Assembly: GCF_000246945.1 (NCBI RefSeq)
Contig: NZ_BAEX01000026.1
Coordinates: 1-36,616 of the forward strand
Length of the DNA stretch: 36,616 nt
Origin: Myroides injenensis M09-0166
GTDB lineage: Bacteria > Bacteroidota > Bacteroidia > Flavobacteriales > Flavobacteriaceae
Direction: 5' to 3'
A program made the position numbers and the translations under genes. The notes below the pieces were generated by a model, which did no database searches, was not told the origin of the DNA, and saw only the letters and a list, made by a program, of their open reading frames with translations. Of this stretch, positions 21,118 through 29,900 are shown piece by piece; position 1 is the stretch's first letter; the number at the start of each line of letters is the position of its first letter.

Positions 21118-21347
21118 TATACTATTTTGTGATTTTTTTTAATGTTTTTGTTGTTTTTTAATTTAAGCATTGAATTCATAAAAGTGTATGGGAAGCTTTG
21201 AAGTTATTGTGTTTTTGTATTATAGACATTGTATTTTAACTTGTATGTATGCATAATAATTATTATCTTTCCTTCATAAATTATTTAGAAATATATAAAT
21301 TTATAGATTATAGAAAATAACTAAGAATAAAATAAAATAATAACAAT

Positions 21348-22631
21348 ATGTCTAAAACAGCTTATATAGAAATAGATGGTGAAAGATATGAATTTCCTAC
21401 TATCGTTGGCTCTGAGAATGAAGTAGCGATTGATATTTTGAAATTACGCTCTTTAACTGGTGCTATTACGTATGATCCAGGATATAAGAATTCTGGTTCT
21501 TGCAAAAGTGCAATTACTTATCTTGATGGTGAAGAAGGAATTTTAAGATATAGAGGGTATTCAATTGAAGATCTTGCAGCCAATTCAAACTTTTTAGAAG
21601 TTTCTTATCTTATTATTTTTGGTGAATTACCAACTAAACAACAGATAGAACAATTTGAAAAAGATATTCGTAAGTATTCATTAGTGAACGAAGAAATGAA
21701 GAATATCATTGATGGCTTTCCAAAAACGGCACATCCTATGGGAGTTCTCGCTTCATTAACCAGTGCTCTTACAGCGTTTAACCCAAAAGTAGTTAATGCT
21801 GAATGTACTAAAGATTTATATGAAGCTGTATGTAAAACTATGAGTAAATTCTTAGTAATCGCTACTTGGACATATAGAAAGGCAAAGGGATATCCATTAA
21901 ATTATTACAATAATACTGTAAGTTATGTAGATAACTTCTTACGATTAATGTTTGCATTACCTACAGAACCTTATGAAATTGATCCTGTCGTTAAAAATGC
22001 AATTGATAAACTGTTCATTTTACATGCAGATCACGAACAAAACTGCTCTACTTCAACAGTACGTATTGTAGGTTCTTCTCATGCAGGACTTTTTGCTTCT
22101 ATATCAGCTGGTGTGTCTGCTTTATGGGGACCATTACATGGTGGAGCGAATCAAGCTGTTTTAGAAATGTTAGAGGCTATTCAAAACGATGGTGGAGATG
22201 TTGAAAAATATTTAAACAAAGCTAAAGATAAAGATGATCCATTCCGTCTAATGGGATTCGGTCACCGTGTATATAAAAACTTTGATCCGAGAGCTAGAAT
22301 TATTAAGAAAGCTGCGGATGAAGTTCTTGGTAAATTAGGTGTTGATGATCCTGTGTTAGATATTGCAAAAAAATTGGAAGCAGCGGCATTAAAAGACCCG
22401 TATTTCGTAGAGCGTCATTTATATCCAAATGTTGATTTCTATTCTGGAATTATTTATCGTGCATTAGGTATTCCTACTGAAATGTTTACAGTTATGTTTG
22501 CTATCGGACGTTTGCCAGGGTGGATTGCTCAATGGAAAGAAATGAGAATTAATAAAGAGCCGATTGGTAGACCTCGTCAAATTTATGTTGGGGAAAGTTT
22601 AAGAAAATACGTACCAATGGAACAACGTTAA
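21348..22631 (+). CDS. gltA: citrate synthase
   Basis: Citrate synthase condenses oxaloacetate and acetyl-CoA at the entry of the TCA cycle. The 427-aa product carries HADHEQNCSTSTVR (226-239), His264 in GPLHGGANQAVLEML, the catalytic His306 in GFGHRVYKNFDPRA and Asp363 in NVDFYSG, so the catalytic set is complete. The N-terminal domain of about 50 residues and overall length fit the type II hexameric enzymes. A 282-nt spacer precedes it, in which I could not find a convincing TAnnTTTG promoter. A terminator follows. Confidence 0.97.
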   Translation: MSKTAYIEIDGERYEFPTIVGSENEVAIDILKLRSLTGAITYDPGYKNSGSCKSAITYLDGEEGILRYRGYSIEDLAANSNFLEVSYLIIFGELPTKQQIEQFEKDIRKYSLVNEEMKNIIDGFPKTAHPMGVLASLTSALTAFNPKVVNAECTKDLYEAVCKTMSKFLVIATWTYRKAKGYPLNYYNNTVSYVDNFLRLMFALPTEPYEIDPVVKNAIDKLFILHADHEQNCSTSTVRIVGSSHAGLFASISAGVSALWGPLHGGANQAVLEMLEAIQNDGGDVEKYLNKAKDKDDPFRLMGFGHRVYKNFDPRARIIKKAADEVLGKLGVDDPVLDIAKKLEAAALKDPYFVERHLYPNVDFYSGIIYRALGIPTEMFTVMFAIGRLPGWIAQWKEMRINKEPIGRPRQIYVGESLRKYVPMEQR

Positions 22632-22650
22632 TATAATATAATTAATATTT

Positions 22651-22689
22651 AAGAGTCACTTATTTTATAAAGTGACTCTTTTTATTTTA
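22651..22689 (+). terminator. intrinsic terminator after gltA
   Basis: AAGAGTCACTT (22651-22661) and AAGTGACTCTT (22670-22680) form an 11-bp stem with a loop of 8 nt, followed by TTTTATTTT. Confidence 0.88.
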
Positions 22690-22727
22690 CATAGTTTTGA
22701 ATAAGAGTATTATTAAAAGTGTTTTGT

Positions 22728-22735
22728 TATATTTG
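22728..22735 (+). promoter_or_regulatory. candidate -7 element for the hydrolase pair
   Basis: TATATTTG is a full match to TAnnTTTG, 15 nt before the ATG at 22751 and after the gltA terminator. The nearest upstream TTG (22697-22699) is too far for the usual spacing, so the -33 element is unclear. Confidence 0.5.
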
Positions 22736-22750
22736 TGAAAAATCCATTTT

Positions 22751-23665
22751 ATGTTAAAACTAAATGTAAATAATGAAACCTCGCGTTTGCGGGCTGTGGT
22801 CCTTGGTATTGCTAATAGCAATGGACCCACACCTACAATTGAAGAAGCCTATGATCCAAAATCTTTAGAACATATTCTAGCTGGTACTTATCCTGTAGAA
22901 GATGACATGATTAATGAAATGGAGGCTTTTAATAAAGTTTTTGAAAAATATGATGTAAAAGTATTTCGTCCTGAAATAATTAACGATTATAACCAAATAT
23001 TTACGAGAGATATTGGATTCGTTATAGAAAATAAATTTATCAAAGCAAATATTCTCCCTGATCGCGATCGCGAACTTGAAGCAATTCATTATGTTTTAGA
23101 GCAAATAGATCCCCAAGATATTATATCTGCACCAGAAGAAGTACATTTTGAAGGTGGAGATGTAATGTTGTGGAATGATTACATATTTGTTGGTACTTAT
23201 AAACGACCAGATTATAAAAAGTTTATAACAGCTAGAACAAATCGTGAGGGAGTAGAATTTATAAAAGAATTATTCCCAAATAAAATTGTTAAGAGTTTTG
23301 ATTTAGTTAAGTCTAAGACTGAGCCTCGTGATAATGCATTACATTTAGATTGTTGTTTTCAACCTGTGGGCGATAATAAAGCAATTATTTATCGAGGGGG
23401 ATTTTATGATGAAAAAGAATATCAATTTCTTGTTGATCTATTTGGTGATGAAAACTTATTTCACATTACTAGAGAGGAGATGTATCATATGAATTCAAAT
23501 GTATTTTCTATCGCACCAAATGTTGTAGTTAGTGAAAAGAATTTTACTAGGTTGAATAATTGGTTGAGAGCAAATAACTTTATCGTAGAGGAAATTCCAT
23601 ATGCTGAAATTTCTAAGCAAGAGGGGCTATTACGTTGTTCAACTTTACCTTTGATAAGAGAATAA
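22751..23665 (+). CDS. DDAH/arginine-deiminase-like amidinohydrolase
   Basis: This 304-aa protein belongs to the guanidine-modifying (amidinotransferase) superfamily. FTRDIGF (84-90), EGGD (134-137), His198 in NALHLDCC and the C-terminal Cys296 in GLLRCSTLP give the expected Cys-His-acid centre. Bacteroidota homologues are annotated as dimethylarginine dimethylaminohydrolase-family. The true substrate (arginine, methylarginine, citrulline or another guanidino compound) cannot be told from sequence. It is followed after 16 nt by a second member of the same superfamily, so the two probably share an mRNA and may act in sequence on one pathway or form a hetero-oligomer. Confidence 0.85.
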   Translation: MLKLNVNNETSRLRAVVLGIANSNGPTPTIEEAYDPKSLEHILAGTYPVEDDMINEMEAFNKVFEKYDVKVFRPEIINDYNQIFTRDIGFVIENKFIKANILPDRDRELEAIHYVLEQIDPQDIISAPEEVHFEGGDVMLWNDYIFVGTYKRPDYKKFITARTNREGVEFIKELFPNKIVKSFDLVKSKTEPRDNALHLDCCFQPVGDNKAIIYRGGFYDEKEYQFLVDLFGDENLFHITREEMYHMNSNVFSIAPNVVVSEKNFTRLNNWLRANNFIVEEIPYAEISKQEGLLRCSTLPLIRE

Positions 23666-23681
23666 AAAATTAAATAAAATT

Positions 23682-24617
23682 ATGAAGCAAGCTACAAATA
23701 CAATTTTAATGATACGCCCAGTTGCTTTCCGTATGAATGAGCAAACTGCAGTAAATAATTATTATCAAAAGGTATTAGATAATTTATCGCCAGAAAGTGT
23801 TAATGCAAAAGCAGTTGAAGAATTCGATGCCTTTGTAGAGAAACTTAAAAATATTGGGGTAAATGTAATTGTTGTGAATGATTCTATAGAGCCAGATACT
23901 CCTGATAGTATTTTTCCAAACAATTGGATTTCTTTTCACGAATCAGGTGAAGTAGTGTTGTATCCTATGTTTGCAGAAAATAGACGCTTAGAACGCAGAG
24001 AAGATATCTTAGACCTATTAGAAGATAAAGGATTTATTATAGAAGATATTTGGGATTATACTTCAGCAGAGGATGATGAATATTTTTTAGAAGGTACTGG
24101 TAGTTTAATTCTGGATCGCGCAAACGGAAAAGCTTATTGTGCTTTATCTCCTCGTGCAGATGAAGGTTTAGTAATTGAGTTCTGTGAAGAATTTGAAATG
24201 GATCCAGTAATTTTTGAAGCATATCAAACAGTAAATGGAAAGAGAGAATTGATTTACCATACTAATGTAATGATGTGTATTGCTGATACTTTTGCTATAA
24301 TTTGCGCTGATGCAATAGATGATAAACAAGAGCGAAAAATTGTTTTAAATAATCTAAAATCTTCAGGAAAAGAAGTAATTGAAATTACAGAAGATCAGGT
24401 AAATAATTTTGCAGGTAATATGTTGCAAGTAATTGGGGCTAATGATGAGCGTTTTTTAATAATGTCTACTCAAGCTTATAATAGCTTAAATGATAAACAA
24501 ATTAAAGCTATTGAAAAGCATAATAAAATAATACATAGTTCTCTAGATACTATAGAGGCATGCGGTGGAGGAAGTGCTCGTTGTATGATGGCAGAAGTTT
24601 TTCTTCCTAAAGCTTAA
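23682..24617 (+). CDS. ctlX: citrulline-utilisation-type hydrolase (CtlX-like)
   Basis: This 311-aa member of the guanidine-modifying superfamily resembles CtlX, described for citrulline use in Francisella. Key residues are Asp75 in DSIFPNNW (75-82), EGTGS (137-141), His193 in YHTNVMM, FAGN (243-246) and the nucleophile Cys301 in GGGSARCMMAE near the C-terminus. It is downstream of a DDAH-like paralogue by 16 nt and closed by a terminator. Gene symbol and reaction are by family resemblance only. Nothing nearby encodes ornithine or carbamoyl-phosphate handling except carA, about 5 kb upstream. Confidence 0.75.
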   Translation: MKQATNTILMIRPVAFRMNEQTAVNNYYQKVLDNLSPESVNAKAVEEFDAFVEKLKNIGVNVIVVNDSIEPDTPDSIFPNNWISFHESGEVVLYPMFAENRRLERREDILDLLEDKGFIIEDIWDYTSAEDDEYFLEGTGSLILDRANGKAYCALSPRADEGLVIEFCEEFEMDPVIFEAYQTVNGKRELIYHTNVMMCIADTFAIICADAIDDKQERKIVLNNLKSSGKEVIEITEDQVNNFAGNMLQVIGANDERFLIMSTQAYNSLNDKQIKAIEKHNKIIHSSLDTIEACGGGSARCMMAEVFLPKA

Positions 24618-24640
24618 TTAAAATAGAAGTTATTTTGATG

Positions 24641-24673
24641 AAGGATATAGATTTTACTCTATATCCTTTTTTT
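24641..24673 (+). terminator. intrinsic terminator after ctlX
   Basis: AAGGATATAGA (24641-24651) and TCTATATCCTT (24658-24668) form an 11-bp stem with loop TTTTAC, followed by a T run to 24673. A long palindrome starts immediately after it. Confidence 0.9.
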
Positions 24674-24729
24674 ATATAAATTATTATTATTTAAAATGAG
24701 TTTAAATAATAATAATTTATATATATTTG
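24673..24729 (+). promoter_or_regulatory. promoter with 51-bp palindromic operator for the TonB/HmuY operon
   Basis: Arms of 23 bp (24673-24695 and 24701-24723) are perfect inverted repeats around ATGAG. The core 24687-24709 is TTATTTA-N9-TAAATAA. The -7 element TATATTTG (24722-24729) overlaps the right end, and the -33 region falls inside the palindrome, so a protein bound there would block RNA polymerase. A Fur-type iron repressor is a reasonable guess for a heme-uptake operon. The same core recurs at 33544 and, in variant form, at 30969. Confidence 0.75.
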
Positions 24730-24769
24730 CAAGCAACAAAACAAAACAAAAACAACAAATTAAAAATAA

Positions 24770-26893
24770 ATGGGTTTTAAGTCAATATCAACAATTGTTC
24801 TTAGTACTTTTTTGAGTGTATATGTTTATGGACAAAAAAATGATACTGTTATTTCACCTAAACAAAATTTAGATGAGATTGTAATTACAGGGCAGTATAA
24901 TCCACAGTCTATAAATAAAGCAATTAATAATGTAACTGTATTAAATAGAGAGCGCATTGAGAATCTAGGCGCAGTAACATTAGCTGATGCATTAAATCAA
25001 GTAATGAACATTTCAATACTTCCTAATGCCCAAACAGGTAGATCAACTGTAAAAATGTTTGGATTAGATGCACAATATTTTACTATTTTGGTTGATAATG
25101 TGCCAATGATAAGTGATGAGGGATTTGGGAATAATACAGATTTGACTCAGATAAATTTAGATGATGTTGAGAGGGTAGAGATTGTTGAAGGAGCTATGGG
25201 AGTTGATTATGGTGCAAATGCTGTAACAGGAATTATTAATATTATAACCAAGAAAAACAGCTTGTATGATTGGAATATTAATGCTTTTGTACAAGAAGAA
25301 ACAGTATCTACGGAATATAATTTGACAAATCAAGGGAAACATATTCAAGGTTTTTCTTTAGGACATAATATAACAGATAAGCTATATACAAGTTTAAGTT
25401 ATACGCATAATGATTTTCGTGGATTTTATGGAGGAAGGCAAGGAATGACTTATTATGGTGACGATGATAAACGAGGACATGAATTCTTGCCAAAAAATCA
25501 AAATAATGTAAAAGCATTATTAAATTTTGATGGTGGCACATATAAAGTGTTTTATAAGTTTGAATACTTTAATGAAAGAATGAAGGATTATGCTAAATTA
25601 TTTGAATTTAATGAAGATCCTATTTTTGAAACTATTGACCCTGTTGCAAAAGATAGAATAATAAATACTAATAGATATAGTAATGTACTTAATGCTTCTG
25701 GACATTTAGGAAATATTTTAGTTTTTAATATTGATGCAAGTTATCAAAAGCAAACTAGAGAGGCTGATATCTACCGTTATAGAATAAAATATGATGAAAA
25801 GTTTGATCGTAAAAAATTTAAAAACGAAAGTAGGGAGGCATGGTTTTCACGTGGTAGCTTTAGTGAATTTGTTAATTGGGAGAAAGCAAAATTTCAAGTA
25901 GGATATGACATTAAAGAAACAGAAGGTTATTCTAGTATGACTGAGGAGTTTTCAGAATTACCTGCAAAGAAGAAACTTGGAAGCTATGATTTTTTTGCAT
26001 CTTCTGAGATTCAAGCTTTACCACGATTAATGATCAGACCAGGGTATCGTTTGATGACATCAAATGTATTTAAAAGTCAACATGCATTGAGTATTGTATT
26101 AAAATATGATTTTGGTAATAATTATGAGGTAAGAGCAACAGTAGGTACAGCACCTCGACTACCAAACTATGACGAGTTATATACTTATTTTGTTGATGTT
26201 AATCACGATTTACAAGGTAATATTAATTTAAAACCGGAAAAGGGGAAGACTTTCTTTTTAAATTTTAAAAAGAGTTTAGAACTTTCTGATGGATTTACTT
26301 ATCATGGAAGTATGACTGGAAGATATTTAGAGGTAGATGACAAAATTGATGTAATTGAGATTGTTGATAATGGGGGATTAAAGTTCAAATATGAGAATGT
26401 TAACCGTTATAGAAATATTGGTTTTACTTTTATGAATCAATTTAGTTATCAAAATTTTCAATTAGGTTTAGGATTTACAATGTCAGGGATAGCGCAAAGA
26501 ATGTATGATGCACCAAAGCAGACTGATAAATTTCTATATACTCCTGAATTTACAGCTAATGCAAGTTATAAACTGCCTAAGTTGAAAACAGCATTTTCAG
26601 TATATTATAAGTTTAATGGTGAAGAGACAAAGTATAAGATGGAAAGTGATTTTATGGGAAATTATTATATCAAGGGAAGGCAGGAAAGTTATTCTTGGAT
26701 GGATGTAAGTATTAAACAACCATTTTTAAAAAATAAATTAACAGCCACTATTGGAGTTAGAAATTTATTTGATGTTGGTATGCTGAAATCTACTTTGAAT
26801 TCAGGTACAGCACATGCGTCAGCAGCTTCTACAATGCCAATAGCTTATGGGCGTAGTTATTTTTTGAAAGTTCAATATAATTTTGGTTTTTAG
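24770..26893 (+). CDS. TonB-dependent outer-membrane receptor (probable heme receptor)
   Basis: This 707-aa protein imports a ligand through the outer membrane using TonB energy. It has a signal peptide (about residues 1-22, ending VYVYGQ), a TonB-box-like DEIVITGQ (about 35-42), a plug domain with TLADALNQV, VERVEIVEGAMGVDYGANAVTGIINIITK, and a C-terminal beta-barrel that ends in an aromatic residue (FLKVQYNFGF). The start at 24770 lies 41 nt after the -7 element. The HmuY-like gene is 6 nt downstream, which points to heme as ligand (HmuR role). No N-terminal carboxypeptidase-like or FecR-sensing domain is present. The specific ligand is inferred from context. Confidence 0.85.
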   Translation: MGFKSISTIVLSTFLSVYVYGQKNDTVISPKQNLDEIVITGQYNPQSINKAINNVTVLNRERIENLGAVTLADALNQVMNISILPNAQTGRSTVKMFGLDAQYFTILVDNVPMISDEGFGNNTDLTQINLDDVERVEIVEGAMGVDYGANAVTGIINIITKKNSLYDWNINAFVQEETVSTEYNLTNQGKHIQGFSLGHNITDKLYTSLSYTHNDFRGFYGGRQGMTYYGDDDKRGHEFLPKNQNNVKALLNFDGGTYKVFYKFEYFNERMKDYAKLFEFNEDPIFETIDPVAKDRIINTNRYSNVLNASGHLGNILVFNIDASYQKQTREADIYRYRIKYDEKFDRKKFKNESREAWFSRGSFSEFVNWEKAKFQVGYDIKETEGYSSMTEEFSELPAKKKLGSYDFFASSEIQALPRLMIRPGYRLMTSNVFKSQHALSIVLKYDFGNNYEVRATVGTAPRLPNYDELYTYFVDVNHDLQGNINLKPEKGKTFFLNFKKSLELSDGFTYHGSMTGRYLEVDDKIDVIEIVDNGGLKFKYENVNRYRNIGFTFMNQFSYQNFQLGLGFTMSGIAQRMYDAPKQTDKFLYTPEFTANASYKLPKLKTAFSVYYKFNGEETKYKMESDFMGNYYIKGRQESYSWMDVSIKQPFLKNKLTATIGVRNLFDVGMLKSTLNSGTAHASAASTMPIAYGRSYFLKVQYNFGF

Positions 26894-26899
26894 ATATAG

Positions 26900-28348
26900 A
26901 TGATGATGGGAAGAATAATTAAAATATTTACGTTATTTTGTATAGTTAGTTTTTTGTATTCTTGTGAGAAAGATTCTAAGAATGGAAATAATGATGTAAG
27001 AGATTTTATCGTAGCTTTTAAAGAACAGTCTATTGTATATAGTGATATAAAAACTTCAGCAGATATTACATTAGTGTTTTCTGATGTAGCAATGGAATCT
27101 GGTAGTATCGAGATAGATATTTTGGGAGTTAATGCTGCCTATGGTATTGACTTTAGTACTTTGCCCATTGCTAAAGAAGGTAGGTTTTTAGAAATTCCTT
27201 TCCAAAAGGGAGATAAGGAAGTAAAGTTTAAATTTGAAAATCTTATTTACCCTTATGATAGAACGGATAAGACGGTACAGTTTAATATAGTTAAAGTTAA
27301 TTATAGTCCACGTAATCCTATTATACAAGGATACTCTATTATGGCTATAAGTTTTGATGCTGCTTTAGGAGGTACAATGGCACCAAATGTTGGTGGTCCT
27401 AGTGAACCGAATCAAGTATATGTTGATTTAGGCGGTAAGGCAATGTATCCTATACCTAGGGATTCATGGGACTTAGCTTTTTATTGTGGAGATGATTTTA
27501 GAGTTAAAATTAACGGTGCTTTATATATGGCTGCTGGAGTGACTACTGATAATAATATTGATAATATTAGAGAGTCTGATGTAGTAAGTTTACAAGATAA
27601 GGTTAAGATTGGAACTTTTGACCCTACTAATGTTGCTTATATCGATGATCCTTCAGGAGATTTAACTCAGACAGCAATAGGAGAAGTTAAAGCTAACTCA
27701 GGAGATAATAAGGTTTATATTGTAAATTTAGGTTCTGAGCCAGGCAAAGGTGATGTTGCTGCAGGATCAGTTGATATTACTGGGGCACCTAGAGGTTGGA
27801 TGAAGATTAGAGTGCTTAGAAAAGATAATGGATATATTTTGCAATATGCAGAGCTAAATGATTCAGCGCATAAAGAGATTGTAATTCCAAAGAATGCAGC
27901 ATATAATTTCCGTTTTTTTAGTTTTAATAAGAATTCAATTGTAGATGTTGAGCCTGCTAAAAATAAATGGGATTTAAATTTTACTGTATTTACTAACGTT
28001 GTAGATCAAAATGGAGATCCAAAAGGATCATATGGTTTTTCAGACTTTATTGCTATAAATCGTTATGGAGGTGTTGAAAGTTATAAGATAACAATTCCTA
28101 AAGAGGAAAGTGCGGAGTATTATAAAAAGTTTTCTTTAGCTGATGTTAAGAAAGATAAGTTGGAAAAGGATTTAACAATAATTGGAGGGACGTGGAGAGA
28201 AGTTGCTAACTCAAAAGTTTTATTTAAAAATGTCTTTTACGTCATTAAAGATTCGAAAGGTAATTTTTATAAAATGAGAATGTTAAGTTTTATGAATGAA
28301 AGTGGACATAGAGGCTATCCAAAATTTGAATATAGTTTATTACGCTAA
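26900..28348 (+). CDS. HmuY-family surface lipoprotein (heme-binding, putative)
   Basis: The 482-aa product starts with three Met codons. It has a lipoprotein signal peptide with lipobox LYSC (Cys22) followed by EKDS, like the Bacteroidota surface-export signal. Residues 30-135 look like a Calx-beta/Ig-type beta domain; residues about 165-480 contain the HmuY-type features VYVDLGG and WDLAF (190-194) followed by RVKINGALYM. HmuY of Porphyromonas captures heme and hands it to HmuR; the paired TonB receptor is 6 nt upstream. The paired His ligands of P. gingivalis HmuY are not obvious here, and Met ligands (for example Met210) are possible as in other Bacteroidota members. Heme binding is inferred. 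Confidence 0.75.
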   Translation: MMMGRIIKIFTLFCIVSFLYSCEKDSKNGNNDVRDFIVAFKEQSIVYSDIKTSADITLVFSDVAMESGSIEIDILGVNAAYGIDFSTLPIAKEGRFLEIPFQKGDKEVKFKFENLIYPYDRTDKTVQFNIVKVNYSPRNPIIQGYSIMAISFDAALGGTMAPNVGGPSEPNQVYVDLGGKAMYPIPRDSWDLAFYCGDDFRVKINGALYMAAGVTTDNNIDNIRESDVVSLQDKVKIGTFDPTNVAYIDDPSGDLTQTAIGEVKANSGDNKVYIVNLGSEPGKGDVAAGSVDITGAPRGWMKIRVLRKDNGYILQYAELNDSAHKEIVIPKNAAYNFRFFSFNKNSIVDVEPAKNKWDLNFTVFTNVVDQNGDPKGSYGFSDFIAINRYGGVESYKITIPKEESAEYYKKFSLADVKKDKLEKDLTIIGGTWREVANSKVLFKNVFYVIKDSKGNFYKMRMLSFMNESGHRGYPKFEYSLLR

Positions 28349-28467
28349 AGATATTTAAAGTTTATGCAGAGAATTGTTGTCGCGCTCTGTATAAGTGATT
28401 CAATTGAATTGCAAATAGCATTTTGTATTTGTTGTTTATTGAGTTGTTAGTTTATTTTTGTTAGAAG

Positions 28468-28498
28468 AACCCCAAGAATGTCGCACTTGGGGTTTTTT
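28468..28498 (+). terminator. intrinsic terminator after the HmuY-like gene
   Basis: AACCCCAAG (28468-28476) and CTTGGGGTT (28486-28494) form a 9-bp GC-containing stem with a T run. It lies 120 nt after the stop; the sequence between holds only short imperfect hairpins. Confidence 0.85.
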
Positions 28499-28505
28499 GT
28501 TTTTG

Positions 28506-29350
28506 AAGTCATCTTGACTTACTAGTTTTTGTAATTCTTTATTACTATAATGATAAAAGCTATGAAATTCCACGCCAATAAACTAGAAAATATGATATCG
28601 AATATATTGAGGAAACAACGAAAGCTCTATCATCAAGATTTTCTACTCTCAATAGTATAAATCACTTTGCATAGTTTTTCATCGAAATAATTGTGTTCAT
28701 AATCTTTTCTATTTCGTTTATTAGGATATAAGTTAGCTATTATTTCTTTATCACTAACTATTTTTATTAATTTCTGTAGATCAAAACCAGCATCAACATT
28801 AATTAAGTAATTCTGATAGGGATAATTCAGCATTAGTTAATTGATTAGTTATGTATTCAAAACTGATTTCTATATCAAATATATCCTTTGCATATCAAGA
28901 GAGTATAAGATTTTATATATATACTTTAACTATCTAACCAAAATAAAAAGTACTTCACTTTTTTTGATACTAAAAATATATCTAATTAAATTACAGTGAC
29001 TTATCATTAAATTCGATCTATTGGATTAAATTTTAAATGCTTGGAAAAGCCTGTATTTAGAGGCATTAGAGCGAAATTCTTCAAGACTTCTTCAACACTT
29101 CCCCATGATTGCTCTATATAGAGGGGTATTTGTTGAAGGAATCTTGGAGAACTGTTGACACGGTGTTGAAAAAATCATATCCTCTATTGTAATAAAGGTA
29201 GGTAAGGAATCAATTATTTTACGAATCATTTTAGGTATTTCTAGTCAAAAAGACCTTTGAATAATTAGATGATTTATTTTTAAAAAATTTAAAAATAAAA
29301 CGGCTGTAATGGATTGGGTGAGCTACAATAGGATGAAGTCATCTTGACTT
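28506..29350 (-). pseudogene. decayed DDE transposase element, copy 2
   Basis: This copy is bounded at both ends by the 15-bp motif AAGTCATCTTGACTT (28506-28520 and 29336-29350). Read on the minus strand, an open fragment of 66 codons (28833-28633) contains NVDAGFDLQKLIK, IIANLYPNKRN and YFDEKL, which carry the second Asp and the region before the last Glu of a DDE transposase. After that the frame has stops (TGA and others) and resumes as WNFIAFIII. The N-terminal half is degraded beyond recognition. It is homologous to 262-1007 in inverted orientation. It is not functional. Confidence 0.75.
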
Positions 29351-29620
29351 TTTAGTCTTCTAAAATTTCTTTAGATATATTACGATAAAAGCCATATAAT
29401 TCTATGTCATCCAACTAGGTAATCTAGTATTGAATCTATTGCGTAAAAAATCTACACTATATAACTAAGCATTTGCTCTTTTAATAGCAGATCTTACTTT
29501 ATATAACTTTTCATCAAAATAACTGTCTTCATTATCTCTACCGTTGGGTTTATTAGTACAAATGTTGACAATAACTTCTTGATCTATAATTATTTTTTAA
29601 AGCTTCTTTGAATTATAAAA
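29336..29620 (-). pseudogene. decayed DDE transposase element, copy 3 (C-terminal part)
   Basis: On the minus strand one continuous frame covers about 85 codons: KIIIDQEVIVNICTNK, YFDEKLYKVRSAIKRANA, then LYSVDFLRNRFN, PSWMT and NYMAFIVIYLKKF before the stop. Two TAG codons, at 29465-29467 and 29402-29404, fall exactly where other members of this transposase type have Trp. The Glu of the DDE triad is replaced by Lys in IKRANA. The copy shares the motif at 29336-29350 with copy 2, so the two lie head to tail. Confidence 0.75.
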
Positions 29621-29840
29621 GCGGAGCTTTTTATTTAATTCTTTTTTGGGGAAGTGTCAGGTGGGGAAATATAGCTAGTTCTATCCTTTCTTGGAGTGTG
29701 ATTTGGTAAATAAGGGGAGCATTTTTTTTGTTCAGCGACACAAATTTCTATATATGCTTCTTAATTTTTGTAAAAATCAAAACATCATCTACGTTTGTTC
29801 TTACAATTTTAATTTGATTGTGTAGTGGTTTTTTAAAGTA
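29621..29840. other. intergenic remainder, no gene recognised
   Basis: This stretch has stops in all frames and no recognised gene. A small AAAAGC-GGA-GCTTTT hairpin lies at about 29617-29631. No promoter was found in it. Confidence 0.5.
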
Positions 29841-29875
29841 AAATATAGCAAAAGAGAATTAGATTTATTTGCTAT
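29840..29875 (-). terminator. possible terminator of the AraC-type gene
   Basis: On the minus strand ATAGCAAA (29875-29868) can pair with TTTGCTAT (29852-29845), with a loop of 15 nt followed by an ATTTTACTTT tail. It lies 26 nt past the stop codon at 29901. The long loop makes it a weak terminator candidate. Confidence 0.4.
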
Positions 29876-29900
29876 TGTTGATTTTAAGCCTATTAAATGT

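Noticed and set aside
21281-21300. TTATTTAGAAATATATAAAT before gltA as a fourth operator site
   Set aside because: The right half is one base too close and the outer positions do not match. It is not convincing without more examples.
29274-29300. A palindrome-like TTTATTTTTAAA...TTTAAAAATAAA similar to the shared operator
   Set aside because: It lies inside a transposase relic, the half-site spacing differs, and no gene start follows. It looks like AT-rich low complexity.
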